Below, piece after piece: positions 1 to 12,893 of a stretch of 64,000 nucleotides of DNA. The position numbers were made by a program, and so were the translations under genes. Every line of letters begins with the position of its first letter. Positions within the stretch are counted from its first letter, which is position 1. Source of the stretch: Lepidurus packardi (Eukaryota > Arthropoda > Branchiopoda > Notostraca > Triopsidae); NCBI GenBank assembly GCA_023053545.1, contig JAKZAN010000001.1, forward strand, positions 7,584,565 through 7,648,564, in the 5' to 3' direction. The notes below the pieces were generated by a model, which saw nothing but the letters and a program-made list of their open reading frames with translations, made no database searches and was not told the DNA's origin.

Positions 1-1662
1 ATAATAGAGGGAAACGGGGCGAGATCTTACCGTCATGTTCAGGTCTCGAAAAGAACTGTTGTGCGTCAGGGCCTGGCAACACGACGACTAGTGAGTACGC
101 CGGGAAATCCAAAGACGATATATAAAGCTGGGGTCGGACGGCGCGGAATCCGGTGAGATCAAAGGTAGCTTTTGATCGAAAACAACCAGGAACAGAGCAC
201 CGAGCAGGTGTCAGGAACGCGCAGAAGCCCTGATGTGATGTGATGTGGGGCTATTAGTGATAAATTTATCGGCTAAAACGCACACCATCCACAAAAGCGT
301 AAACTATGCGTTGCGATTTTAAACCCGTGCTGCACAAAGACTTGGTGTTGGCAGGCAGGTTCAAGGCTTTCCTTTGCGTGTGACGACGAACAGCCGGAAC
401 ACGACAGGGAGCCCACGAAATGAGCACCGAAAGTTTTTCAGATACGGGTTCTTAAATTTTTCATGGCTTTTTCACTAGCATCAGCAACGCACATGACGGG
501 CGCCTTGGGTCGAAGATTCTTACTCGTGATTGTAGAGATCTCAGGTCCCTCCTAAAAAGTGCATGACAAAAAAAGGAAGAATGGGTAAGATTCAATGACA
601 CAAAAATGCAGGATATGACATTCCCTGGCGAGCACCTTCACAAAGCCGGGCTATTAGTCCTTGCTGGCTCTATTAGTAGCTTTTCCGAGCGCTTTTTCGA
701 CGCCAAACAGGAATAAATGAAACGAAGAAGTGAGGGAAACTAGAGGAAAATTAGATAATATGAAATGAAGGGGGGAGAGGTGGGCCATTGATCCGTTTTC
801 TTCCTGCAACTCGACACCTGATCACGTGATTCCTAGTTTTGGGATGGCTCTAATGGCGTTTTATGGGAACACTGAGGGCAGTTTTAGTGTTGCACCAGTT
901 TCCGAATTTTTGCCACTGTGACGTTATAGCACCCAGCCAGTGCCAAAGCACAGTTCTCAAAGGAAGACGCTTTGTGCAACAGTCTCCTGTGTTTTTCTGC
1001 TTCTTTGTCTACATGGCTGCGTCGGATTCAAAATATTTTTCGTCAGAAAGTTTTTTGCGGAACGAGGATTACAATTCTGTAACAAACGGGGCAGACTTTC
1101 TGTGCATAGTTACAGTACTTTTTTTTACTTTGATTTATAATGTGTTTCTAGTAATAATGTGTTTCAATAATAGTATATAATCTAGTACAATTTCTAGTCA
1201 AAATATTTTAATAATAATTTCATATTTGACGCCTAAACAACCGCACTCGAACTGTGACTGAACAAAAAGTCATTCCAGCAAAAGTTGCACTTTCCCCAAT
1301 AGACTTCGCTCAGTGCCTCTAAACTTGAACTGGATTCCCAGTGGAAGCCGCTAAGTGCATTCAGTTCAACATTACGGCTCCCCCAAGGAAAGCGCTATAA
1401 ATTAAACCCCGCCCTCTAAACCAAAGTGACCAAAGAAACGGAACCTCAAGCGACACGGGATAAGCGAAACGAGAGGCGAACGACTCGAGGCCAAGAAACT
1501 CGTCGAGGTAGACGTGGAACGGGAGCACAAAGGAGCGTTTTTCGAACAAAACATCGAACATAACCCCTAAAGACAACGACTCAATAGCAGTACCAGTAAG
1601 CCGATTTGTTCAACATAATTTTGCCCGTAGCCGAGAAGTGAACGTGTGTGCAGTGGTGAAAA
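1..1662. other. Upstream region of the lipase gene, no gene supported
   Basis: No conserved reading frame is visible. On the minus strand an ATG followed by a good splice donor lies at about positions 25-36, which could be the first exon of a divergent gene running off the left edge; this is only a possibility. A TATA-like CTATAAATTA at 1395-1404 lies about 260 bases before the lipase start codon and could be a core promoter. Several T-rich and A-rich runs occur near 1100-1230. Confidence 0.4.
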
Positions 1663-4141
1663 ATGGCGGAAGTGGACGTCTCAATATTTGAAGACGGGCA
1701 AAAAACGGTCGATAGTCACCATACATTAAATCCGAGTCACGAAGCAGAGATCGCTGCCTCGATCAACAGTTTAACAGGGAGTTGCGGCAAGAACCTACAC
1801 TGCAAATATTGGAAACCCCTTCAGGAACCCAAGTAGGTTACCCATCAAGAAAAAATGCTTCATCTGTGTGTACACCTTATGCGCTCGTGTCTGATTTCCC
1901 CGGAAACCTTCTTTGTTACTATCAATATATCCTTACCGACCCGAAACCGTTTTAGACTAACGGCATTGTGTACAGATTCGGAGTCGGCCAAATACCCGAA
2001 ACGCTGTATAGTACAACAAAAAAGTATACGTCGAGCGGACGTTCAGTACTATGGAGCTCACATTGCGAAGTTTTATCTTTGTTTGAGGTAGATAACCTTA
2101 AAGGAAACCCCTTGTTTGGTTCGAATGCACTGTCTATCCGTGTAGGATATAAGATAAGCCAAAACTATGCTAAGCGAGCAAGGTCTTTCGCCCTTTTCAT
2201 TTATTTCCCCACCGCGAGGTATTAGTCCCAATAGTCCGCCCCTTCTAATGTCGTAACCGAATCAATGAAGCATCCAAATAGCTTTTGGGAAAGGTCCAGA
2301 ATGACACTGCCGTCCTTTCTCTATCCTTTCCAAATTTAAGAAAAAAAGCAGAGAATTTCGCTCAATCCTAAAATGCAGATGATTCACTAGTCGCCTCTAA
2401 CGCATCAATTCCTTTTCCACTTACGAGATGACGAACCAGGGCAACACAACAAATAGGGCAATATAGCAACGCACCCGGATGCACCGATATTGTATCTGTT
2501 GAACTAACCCGACTATGGTGGCATGGAAATAAACAAGCCTGGGGTTACGAAACTTCTTCGCTGGCTGGGTCAGCTTTCGCCTCAAACCACGCGGCAGTGA
2601 CGTCATAGTGATGTATTGTTCACAAGTCTGACGTAATCGAAAAGGTCAACAAGATACTTTTGCGTGTCCACGATTTGCGATCAGGGAAAGTCGAACAGAG
2701 GAGTCTTGTTGATTCGCATCGCCATATTGAAGCTTAAAGCCACTGTTAACTTCAAGTGGTTAATCATTTTTGCCAAAAGATGACACTGATGCCATACCCC
2801 CCTTTACCATGAGAATAATGCAATTTGAAACACAAATTTACAAGAATTTTAACAATATAATTGAAACATTATTTTTTAGTATCTTAATAATAATAACTTC
2901 GTACCAGATACTGTTATTAAGATACTTTAAAATAAAGAATTATTAAATTAAATAGTTAAATTTCCTATAAAGTTTTGTTTCAAGTTGCATAATTATAATG
3001 ACACAGATATGCCACCAGTGTCATCTTTTGACAAAAATCATCAACTACTTGCAGTGAACCGTGGCCTTAACATAGCCTTATTGTATCATCATGGTTAAAT
3101 ATTTTTTCATTTTTTTAACTTTTGTAGAGCGTTGGTTATTTTAGTACATGGTTTAGCTGAACATCTGGAATGGTACGACGAACTCGGAACAAAATTGGCT
3201 GAAGAGGGGCTTTATGCGTTCGGCCACGACCACGGTAAGCTCATTATACTTGAAGTGCAATCTTGGTTAACAGAACTGACATTTCCTTCTGATTTTCCTG
3301 GAATTGTCCAGTGGGACACGGGCGGAGTGAAGGACTTCGTGTTCATGTGGATACGGTAGACGAGTACGTCGACGATATGTTGTTGCACGTCAAGAAGATG
3401 AAGGAAACTTATCCGGACCTCAATCTTTATGCCGTGGGTCATTCCATGGTAGCTTAGCTCTTACTTAGACATAACTGGCTTTAATTAGTGATTCTTGAAA
3501 GGGCGGGATGATTACATTACAAGCAGCCTTGACTTCGCCGACTTCATTCAAAGGGGTTGTGCTCATGGGACCTTTGATTTACATTGACCCGCAATTGGTT
3601 TCTCCTTTTCGCATAGTGGTTGCAAAAGTGCTAAGTAAGGTTTTACCTCATTTGTCAGTGGGAGGCTTAGATTTGGTACACGTGACCCGGGATGTCGAGA
3701 TGAAAGAGCGAATGTTGGCCGATCCTTTACGTTGGCAAGGCGGCGTGAAAAGCAAATGGGCTGTTGCAGTACATCAAGCGCTCTTGGTAAGTCTTTCAGA
3801 GAGAGCCTACCGAACTTCGTTTCATTTGCATATTAATAGAATATAAATGATAAATTGGACACAATGTCAGTGCCTTTCCTCATCATCCATGGCGAAAAAG
3901 ACAAATTGTGCAATCTGGAAGGGTCGAAGGTACTATTCGAACGAGCTGCGGTTGTAGATAAGGAATTCAAAGTGAGTTTGACCAGTCACAGCAAAGCTTC
4001 AACATTTTTACGTCTCATTTTTAGGTTTTTAAAGAAGCGCATCATCATTTATACTTGGAACCTTTCGACGTACGCCAAGAAGCTCTCAAGGATACGATTG
4101 ATTGGCTTATGAAACGCGTTGACCAGCCGCAAAAGCAATAG
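1663..4141 (+). CDS. MGLL: Monoglyceride lipase-like serine hydrolase
   Basis: Six exons join in phase: 1663-1832, 3128-3234, 3312-3448, 3502-3786, 3840-3971 and 4025-4141, giving 315 residues, close to the family length of about 300. The predicted enzyme splits 2-monoacylglycerols into glycerol and fatty acid at membranes. Seen directly: the alpha/beta-hydrolase oxyanion motif VHGLAEH, the nucleophile elbow GHSMGG made by joining exons 3 and 4, the acidic residue in IIHGEKDKLC, and a late histidine in KEAHHH. The N-terminus ends in CKYWKPLQEPKALV, which follows the family pattern (WKP then an alanine-leucine strand before HG) and fixes exon 1. The first intron is 1.3 kb and carries a MITE; the others are 50-80 bases. 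It is convergent with the PTPDC1-like gene. No frame break is seen. Confidence 0.93.
2738..3066. mobile_element. TTAA-flanked MITE in the first intron of the lipase gene
   Basis: A 329-base segment with imperfect long inverted repeats: about 60 bases at each end match in reverse complement, for example AAAAGATGACACTG on the left and CAGTGTCATCTTTT on the right. It is flanked by TTAA at 2734-2737 and 3067-3070. The centre is AT-rich with a further hairpin (GTATCTTAATAA against TTATTAAGATAC). A TTAA duplication is typical of piggyBac-type insertion, so a non-autonomous piggyBac-like element is the likely origin; no transposase is present. Confidence 0.75.
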
Positions 4142-6021
4142 AACTTCAGAGTTTATCGATATTTCATATAACCTGGATGAGACCTTACTTCTAATGGTGT
4201 ATCGTTAAATTCCCTGAGCTTTATTACTAGCCTTCTGTAACTATGCAATTCAATGCAAAAGACTTTGTTGGAGAAATGTAACGGGTAGACGGGCTTCGGA
4301 CTGTTCCTTGTTGGCTATTCCTAGTTTTTAGATATACAGAGTTTATGATTACATTTCTACAGGCAATACGACTACATTTACTAGTTATACACTTGTAAGA
4401 TTCTTTACGTTTTTGACGACACATTGCATACTTGTATCAGGGTTGTGCTAAAAAGTATGAGTACAACATCCCATGGAACAAATTTTACCGGCAGCACAGA
4501 CGATTCACTCCTTGCTTTGAGCTTTTGTTGTGAGAAAAATCCACGATTAGCTTCTTAAAACTTTTGTCACGAGTATTTCTCTACTTTAGCCCTGTAAAAG
4601 AGGCACTGCAACTAGAAACTCATAACGCTTCACCAACGTAAATTTTGCACTTATCTTGCACTGAATTTCATATTTTTTAATTTGCAATAAGTAAAAAACA
4701 CGTGACAATAGAATTATGCCAACAGGAAGTAAACTCGCTCAGCATTTTGAAAGATACGAAACGCGAATGCTAAAACGGCCCGCGAAACACGTCTTTCATT
4801 TGTTGAAGGCGCTTGACTCAAAAACGGGTCATTTGTGTTTTGATGACAGCAAAAAATTCAGCGCTGTGCTTAATTTGTCTCCTTAAGTGTCTTAAATTAA
4901 TTAATTTATTATGTTACATTGCTTAAAGTGCTTAATTATACTAAGCTAAATTTAAACTATATTTATCCTAAATTCGGTTAGGTAATGTAAGATTTCCTTA
5001 TGGTTGGGAAGGGTAAGTTAGCTGTGGTTAAGAATATATTTTTGTATTTTTTAAGTATTATTTAAATATTTATTATTCAATTTCTCTCAAGTTCTTGTTT
5101 CTCGTTTTACCACGTATCGTCGGATTTCGCTCGCGTAGGTTTGAAGGATCATTCGCTCTTTTCTATTTCGCGTTTTCGCCTTCCGGGTCTTACCTGACTC
5201 AGTTTAACACTACCATCCGAAGGTTGTAATCCGAAAATGCGAAATTGTAAATATGTTCTTATTAGCTACGCAACTATTAGCTTTGCAAGGGGCATAGCAT
5301 ATAGTAGTTTTTTTCTTCAGGGGTCCAATCTTCTTTCCACCTTGGTTCAGTGGGAAATACGTGCATGCTAATTGTATATATTTCAGTTTGGAGGTAAATG
5401 GGCAAAGTACGTTTGTGCGGCAAAGACATACTGCAAAGTACGAGCATATGGCATAAGTACGAGCACATACGGCAAAGTCCGGCATTCAGTTTGCCATACT
5501 TTTTTTTGCATAAGTTAAGTGTTTATACGGATTCGTTTACTTTATTTATTATAAAGGTCACATTGATATAGTCTACTGAATTGCGCTAATTTCTGAGCTG
5601 TAGATATTACACATAATATTTTAACGTGGACGTGAGATTTAGTGGCACGAAAGGGATCCTGATTCGAAAGATCACACCCGTTTTTCCTTTTCTATTCTAG
5701 TTTAATTCTTGAAAGTGTTGTTTATAATAAAATACGCTTCAAAAAGGGTAGTGAGTTAGGAGGTGCAAGGCACTGTGAACGCTTGGATTGGCCGGAAAGG
5801 CATCAAAAGTTTTGCATATGACCAAGATAGGAATCTGAATCCATATCATTACCCTACGGACGCTATACAAATGAGAAGGCACTTCGTGCCTTGCAGAGCT
5901 AGACAAGGAATCCGCGCTGGCAGGGAAACACCGCGAAGTGTTTCCAATGTACTTGTGAAGGACGTCACAAGGCTAATAAGAAACTACACCGACGGTTGCT
6001 TTTACAACAATATCCTTTCAT
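4142..6021. other. Intergenic region between two convergent genes
   Basis: This holds the 3' sides of the lipase (+) and the phosphatase (-). It is AT-rich with no supported coding sequence. Around 5400-5490 a short motif, GCAAAGTACG or a close variant, recurs three or four times. Nothing else stands out. Confidence 0.5.
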
Positions 6022-9000
6022 TCAAGGAACGCCTTCATGGATGGGCGTGGTTAACGTTGGCGAGCTGATACTGCGTCCCTCTTTCGTTGTGAGAACTTTG
6101 ACAGGTTTAGCCGAAGCCGGCACGGAAGGACGACCGGATGGTCGTACATTGCCGCCCGCACGGGCGGAATTCGGAATCGATGTTCGCGTTTGGGGTCCCG
6201 AATTCGGTGGCGATACCGACAAGGCGGGGCTACCAGAACCGGAAGAAGGTACGGAGATCGAGTAAGACGTCGAGGCTTGGGGTATCAGATTCGCAGTCGG
6301 GGCAAAAGAAGTGGATTGCGCGGCAACGGGTAAAGGAGCCGTGGGCGGTACCACGGGCGTGCTAGGTGCAGAAACGGAGACGGCTTTCGGAAGGGGTAGG
6401 ATGGCAGGTGTCGAACCTTCTATCCATTCAAGCATGTACTCGAAGAATTCGAGCATTTTGCTTAGTGTGCCTTTCCCAAGTTTATTGTAACCAGTAACTA
6501 GAAAAGAAAAAAGGAATAATAATAATAGTAACGCAGGTTTGTGTCCTGCAGAAACGAATAGCATGTGATACACAATTCGTGGTCTTAATGTCAAGCTCTG
6601 AGAACTTTAAAATAAATATAAAAAAACGAAACTTGAACCGAAGTTCTGAATGAGCTGTTAAAATGGTGCTTACTGATAGGATAATTGATTCCATTAGCGA
6701 CCACTGCTTGCTTGGTTAAGGCGCTGGCTAGTCGTTTCAACAATTCTGTCCGTAAAGGCAGAGATTTGGCGCTCATGTTCAGGTTTTGGGCGTGGGTTAA
6801 TGTCAGACGACTAACGAAACGTAACAAATACTCGAGCGTATATCGCCTTCCCTATAACCAAAAAAATGGGATTAAAATACCCGAACCTGAACACGGTTTG
6901 TTATCGATTTACCGTTTCTAGTTTATTAAAGCATTTCTCGGCGTTGCTGCCGTAAACTACTATGAAACTGAGCTCGGAAGTACTCAAAACTGGCGTTTTC
7001 AGGTGTGTGAGCCAAAACCATAGCAATGTGGCTAGGAGCCGTGGTCTGCGTTCGCTTTGCAAGCGCGCCCACGCGGAAGCTCGGCCGGTTAATTCGTGTC
7101 TGTATCTCCTCACCGAATGTGCCAATCCTGGTGGTAGATTTGACAACTGAGTATCAGCCAGAAGGGCGCTGAGAATGTCTTCTGTAGTCAGAATTGCCGT
7201 TTCATTTGGGCCAATTGTATCGGCTTGCGAAGCGAGCTCCTGAAACACAGCGTTGGAGGAAATATCCGGTCCAAAGTGTTGGTCCAACAGATCTTCCAAT
7301 CGCTGAGTATTGCCAGATGCTCCAGAGGCCCAGGACTGCATGTCAGTGGCCGTGATTTCATGATCATCGTCAGGGCTCACGCGACCTGAACTTTCGCTCT
7401 CGGCCATATCGGTGAGGATAACTTCGTTTTCCACACCTCTCACACACACGTAGCCTTTCAGTGGTAAGCATTCGAGGTTTCAAGTTTTTTTTTTTTTTTA
7501 CATATTTTGTGTTTACCGTTGTTGGTGCTCCGGCTATTGAGGGGTTCCCACGAACCTGGTCGCCAGTCTTGCAGAAAGGGTGACTTTTTGAACTGGTTTT
7601 GGTCAGCTCTAGTAGCTAAGTAATGCCTAATAAGATGCTTTGTTTATAGTGTGTGAAAAATTCCATTTGTTACCTAGTGAACGTGAGCCTGGCATCACGA
7701 CCCGTGTGTTGATGATCCGCGTAAGTTATGTTGGAAGAAGCGCTCACGGAACGAGGTGGTAACACCTCCTGGGCATGGCAAATCGCCAATAGTCGCTCAC
7801 AAATGACATAAACAAGCTTAGGAATAAAGACGACGAAGTTGTTGATATAAGAACAAGACTTAAGTAATATAATTTGTTTCGGGGTTATTGAAAAAAAAGT
7901 TAGAATTCCGGTACTTTGGGTATGTATCGGAGCGCTCTAGCTTCGTATCCATGTAGCACAAAGGTTTGGTGGCTTAAATACTGCTCGAAGGTAAATTCGT
8001 GATGATTCTTCTTCTCCTTCTCGGGGACCAGTTCCCTTAAAAATTGATTTAATTTAACAGTAAATTAAGATATAGCGAAGTACTTGTTGCAGTAGACTCG
8101 TAAGTGCGGTAGCATATTTTGTTCGAATTGCTGCGCCAACATGATCTGCGAACGAGTTTGTACCGAACCAGGCCGTTTAAGTCGTACGTACCGAATCGCG
8201 TCCTGGGCGCGAACGCGTAATGAAAACATGAGATAACAAGAGATCAGCACGCCTGTTCGGCCTAAACCTAAAAATATTACAAAAAAAGGTGCTACAAATA
8301 AGGAAGCATATATGTAGAAACCAACTTTTACCTGCATGACAGTGAACAGCTACTTTGCCCTCGGTTAATGAAAATGCCATAACTTTGATCACGTCTAATA
8401 ATCCTTCGAAAGTGGATACACCATAATCCCTCCATTCGAAATTATAATAGAAAACTAAAACCAGGAAAATACTGTATTTTAAAAGGTACCAAGTCGACTT
8501 TGAACATGGAAATTTACTGTCGTTGGCCATGAGAGTTTCGGGCGAATACGTAAAACCGGATTCAAGTAAGGGGGGTCCACACTTGGCGTGTTCTCCGTGT
8601 ACTTGTAGATTGATTACAGTTTTTATGCCCAATCTTTAATTTCAAAAAATAAAAGTCTACACATTAATGTTCAAAAGTTTGTTACTTATGAAAGTAGTTG
8701 ACGAGGTTTTCGCGGTTCATCAACTCCGTATTGGGTCTAGCCATAGCCAGGATATCTTCCGTGATCCTAAGTAATTACTATTTACCTTGCTGAACCGTTA
8801 GATCAAAAAGCAAAAAAATAGACGCCTAATCAATACACGGCATGTAGTTTCGGACGTCTTTTGATCGCGTCCGGAAATAGAAGTTTGTGTTATTTCTTGT
8901 GTTAAAACTTTCCCAATTCGTTCTATTTAAAATCCACCATCTCTCTCCACTCAGGCAGAAAATATATATTATTTTCACAATAACAACTCTTAATGGTTAG

Positions 9001-9487
9001 GAACTTTATTGGCTTTGACGTACGCTCTGGATTCGCTATCGAAAACCAATATTGCTACCTTGTGACCGCGTTATACCGCTTAGTGGAAAGAGCTAACCAC
9101 ATTCGTCTTGTGAAAGAAAACCCTGTAGCGTAGGTAATAAAAACACATCAAGATAAATGAGTTTGGGGATTCTGACGATGGAACTCATTAACAACTCATT
9201 TGGAAAGCTTCCTCTGTAGTAAGCTGGAAACGGAACTAGTGGTAGCTAACTTACCAATGCGAGTAAAGTCCAGATATGGCCATATCTCCGTCACTCCAGC
9301 CCTCCGAAGAATCATATTTGCATTTTCTCCCGCCGCAAAACACGGAACAGAGCATATCGTTAGGAGCCATTTGTCGAAAACTCTCCGAGATTTTGGTGTA
9401 ATTAGGAGCAACTTGGGGTGCCGAGGGTCCATTTTCCACTTGTTTTAATGCACTTAAAGCTGATGGAAGTTCTCCTTCGAAAGACAT
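6022..9487 (-). CDS. PTPDC1: PTPDC1-like dual-specificity protein tyrosine phosphatase
   Basis: Eleven exons join in consistent phase on the minus strand: 9255-9487, 8686-8766, 8518-8633, 8332-8454, 8084-8267, 7915-8035, 7674-7816, 7517-7608, 6913-7454, 6674-6851 and 6022-6497. The product is 762 residues, close to the vertebrate protein (about 750). The catalytic loop HCHAGLGRTG is complete, with its codons split by an intron. Before it lie the CGGRKCKY segment and a conserved WxDYGV block; after it come the RPGSVQTR motif and the QTFVLHGYEAR block, all typical of PTPDC1. The C-terminal helical domain (LLWFWLTHLK, then GRRYTLEYLLRF) is conserved, followed by a Pro/Ser/Thr-rich tail. The vertebrate protein is linked to centrosome and cilium function; the exact substrate is unknown. 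The start was chosen at the Met before the conserved NYTK block. Confidence 0.93.
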
Positions 9488-10766
9488 TTTGGGTCCCTCA
9501 TATACTGAAGGAGGAAAATAAGGGATTATCTTAAAACCTTTAGCTGATTTGAGTCCAATAGTACAAATGAAAAAAGAAGAAATCGGCGTATCGTGAGCTA
9601 GTCACTCAGACGATAAGTTAATCAATAATTAACCTGTATTCCTGCAACTGAGACACGAATACAGCTTCATTCCGTATGACTACACGGCAACTCCGGTTCA
9701 AGAATAGATCTTTTTCTGGAAAAAATGGATTAGTGGATGCCAAAGCGACTTACCGACGATTCCAGATAGCAAGGTATTGTTGAGAGAGATTCGTCAAAGC
9801 AATGGCGTTCGTCTTGGGCACTTTACAGATAAGCGAACGATTGAGGGGGCCATGAGGGACCAAGGAAGGGTCAGCAAGGCCACAGGAACGTGACACTGAC
9901 ACACGATACGATACCCAAAAATGGATCAATGTTGCCACCTGGGCTACAGACCTTTTTAGCACACTACACCCTCCTTGTACCTGGGTTCTGAGACACCAAC
10001 CGCACCTCATGTATTATTATACCCTATAAAGCTCCTGCACACCACGTGTTTTTTAGACGTCCTGTGCTGAGTCGACGTTTCCAGGCCAGGGTTGGCCGAT
10101 TGCACTGAAGTTTGAACTTTACCTAGCTTTGGTAGAATCGAACATTACTGCGTTGAAGCAAGCAATCGCGCGCAGCTGCGGCGTGCTGTGCTCTTGCGTG
10201 GACACGAAAACGATGATGAAAGTAGGGCTATATAGTCATTCCTACAAAGCGTATATGTCCTCTAGCTGTAAAACAAAGGCACCTGGAGCGTGCCTGGAGC
10301 ATAAAGACAACTAGCAATTAGGACACAATTCTTCGTAACAGGCATTGATCAGTCTATTAATAATGAACTTTTTATAGGTTTATATCTCCTGCAATATGGA
10401 TCGTGTCTTGTTCCCATTCCTATTCAGCTCATCCTGACGCCTTATTTCTTATACTCTATGTTGTTTTAGATGTTTTTTTTACAGTTTAAATTGTTAAGCT
10501 TCAATCTGAAAGCTTCTAAAGGCTTCAATCGGGAAAAACTCGCTTTTTGTACGAAATGTAAGTGTGTTCATTGTTTCGGATTCGGGTACCGAACGGGTTA
10601 AGGGTTGCTTTTAATCTTGGGGTCGAAAAGGGGCCAGAGGGGGGGTGGGGGGGTATTGAGGTATTGGAGTAATTACACTATCTTAGGAATTGCTTTATTA
10701 GTGTACTACCTTCTTTTCGTGATCTGAACTAAGGGAGACCAAACAACGTGACCACAGAGGTTATAA
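9488..10766. other. Upstream region of the PTPDC1-like gene
   Basis: No supported coding gene. On the minus strand two splice-bounded segments, at 9634-9715 and one ending at 9754, look like 5' exons; the first is open in one frame for 26 codons but cannot be joined in frame to the PTPDC1 start, so it is at best untranslated or alternative. A G-rich run lies near 10637-10653, just outside the transposon that follows. Confidence 0.4.
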
Positions 10767-10784
10767 CCCAAGTAGCACAAGTAC

Positions 10785-11032
10785 GTGAAAAAGACGTCGC
10801 TTTCTGACGTAATGACGTCAAACTGAGACGTCTCAGCGACGTTAGGGCGACAGCCAACTGTCAATCGCTTTCGACGTTCAAATATGACGACCTAGCAACG
10901 TCAACAATTAACGTTCTGACAACGTCTGTTTACGATGTCACGGCAACGTCATTATTCGACGGTTTGGTAACGTACCAATGCGACGTGAAAGCCACGTCTT
11001 TTTGCGACGTTATATCGACGTGGTTTATTGTA
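10785..11032. repeat. Left subterminal GACGT-motif cluster of the CACTA-like element
   Basis: About 250 bases in which ACGT-containing words (GACGTC, AACGTC, GACGTT, CGACGTG) recur roughly every 10-25 bases in both orientations. It lies just inside the left terminal repeat and mirrors a similar cluster at the right end. By analogy with CACTA elements these are likely binding sites for an element-encoded protein; the binding role is inference. Confidence 0.65.
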
Positions 11033-11322
11033 TCGTTTAGAAATGCATTATAAAGCTTAGTAATATAAATTGTGTATTAATCTAACCATCCAAAATCCAC
11101 TTCTTTCAAGAGCCTTCGCTTGTATGGAAACCTTTCTATACACTGCAAAAAGAAGATATTTAGGGAAGGAAAAGCCTTGGAAAATAGTAAATGTAGGCGA
11201 CCCGTTGTTTAGATTGAGCTCAAGTTTTAATTTTGTTGCTTTAACTCTTTGTCCGCAACTGAATTTCCCTCAATTGTAAAGGCTCTTTCCTAGCAACACT
11301 TTTTCTTCCCTTTTTCTTGGCA

Positions 11323-12893
11323 CTAGTCTTCTGAGGAATCACTATGGTCTTGAAGAGCTCCACGTACTGCCTTCACTCGCTTTGGAGCGTGCTTGAGAAA
11401 CAAACACGATAATTTTTTGAAGCTTTCCTTGTCCAGGTCAGGAAATCTTCCCTGGTTCAATCCTCCTGTAAAAAATTTACATCAGTAATACTGTTAATTT
11501 ATTAAATAAGCAAAACTTACTTCTAATTAACTTAACAATAATGGATGTTCTAATCCCTGGCTTGTTGTGGGCACGCCCAGCGTGCTTCCTGCCTTCCCAG
11601 TTAAACTGACTCCAAACAGTATCGGTAGCAACTGCGAGCCAGGCGTTTTTCACCGCATCTTTTTTATTGTTTCCGCCAATGGTGGCTATAAAAGAGAACT
11701 GAAAGAAAATATCAGCCTATAATTTTTTTTATAAATATTAGAATAATAATAAACTTACAAAGGAATTTTGTAGCGTAGAGTCATCCAAACGTCTCTCTAG
11801 CTCGTGCAGCTCCTCAATTGTATTTGCCGGGGAAAGATCGAAATTGTTGGTCTCTGATGATCTGTTTTGGTTTGTTAATTGTGTTAGCATTTTGCCATGG
11901 TGGTCAAGTTTGTACATAATGGCATTCATTAAAGTCATAATTTTTTTAAATCCATGACTGCTTTCTAAAGGGAAAAAATGCAAATTAGATCAATAAGTCG
12001 AGTCTACAATATAAAATTGTTACCATGTCCAGCATCTCTAGTTTTCGGGCTACAGCCGATGCTGCGTCCTATGCTGATGAGGTCTGCTTCGTCCTCGGTG
12101 ACTTCACTCCCCAAAGATCCTCGGTGACGATTTGGCTGAAGATCATTGGCATTGGCTGAAGATACGAAAACGTTATTGATATTTTAGGGTTTTACTGGCT
12201 TTCTTACCCTCTGTTGACACAATAAGGTCAAACTCGAATCATCTGGATTAGACACGTTAATAATAGCTGCTTCATTATTGTTGCGCTTCGATGGTCCAGC
12301 ATCATTATTGGCTGAAGATACGAAAATATTATTGATATTTCAGGTTTTTACTAACTTTCTTACCCTGTGTTGACACAATAAGGTCAAACTCGTCATCAGC
12401 TAGATCAGAAACGTTACTAGCTGCTATAATGCTGCTTGTCGATGGACCATCAGCATCATTTGCTGAACATTGTTCTGCAAAGATAAGAAATGTTATTGAT
12501 ATTTCAAAACTGAGTATCTACCTGAATGCAGTGGAATACTCGCCAAATCTTCGGCCTCGCTAGGCGTATAGGCCCGTTTGTTAAATTTTATTCTCTTACC
12601 TTTTCCAGTCTGCACTTTCGCTGCAGCAACTGGATAGGTGTCTAAATTCAAACAAATAAAACTTAGTAACTTACACAGAAGGCTTCGAAAGGCTTACCGT
12701 GGGTGGAAACAAGGTTAAACTCATAATTCGGCCAATTGAACTGTGGACTTTCTCCCGTGGTAACGGCAATTTCAAGTCTTTTGTCTTGCAACTTGGGATA
12801 ATAGCATCTCGTATCATAAACCCAATTTTTTGGGACCACTAGGGGTCCACTCATTGTGCCACCCATAATCAATTTAATCACTTTAAAAGCCAT
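11323..12893 (-). CDS. DUF4806 domain protein, second gene of the CACTA-like element
   Basis: About eight exons on the minus strand, from ATG at 12893 to a TAG at 11323. The N-terminal part begins MAFKVIKLIMGG and continues to a WPNYEFNLVSTH segment, as often seen in this protein group. The middle is acidic and low in structure. The C-terminal DUF4806 core is clear: TIEELHELERRLDD, then FIATIGGNNKKDAVKNAWLA, then QFNWEGRK. The function of DUF4806 is unknown to me. Two middle exons with their introns (about 12151-12237 and 12311-12392) are tandem copies, and one has a length difference that changes the frame at its end, so the gene may be partly decayed. Its place inside the terminal repeats argues that it is element-encoded, comparable in position to the accessory DNA-binding gene of plant CACTA elements. 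Confidence 0.7.

Noticed and set aside
863-1180. Open frames of about 100 codons at the left end
   Set aside because: Composition is random-like, with many Phe and Cys from T-rich sequence, and no conserved motif or exon partner.
3212-3442. Minus-strand open frame inside the lipase gene
   Set aside because: It is the shadow of the conserved lipase exons on the other strand.
9634-9754. Possible additional N-terminal coding exons of the PTPDC1-like gene on the minus strand
   Set aside because: Segment 9634-9715 has good splice ends and one open frame, but every join to the known first exon brings a stop or the wrong frame. The Met at 9487 already fits the family. It may be untranslated sequence.
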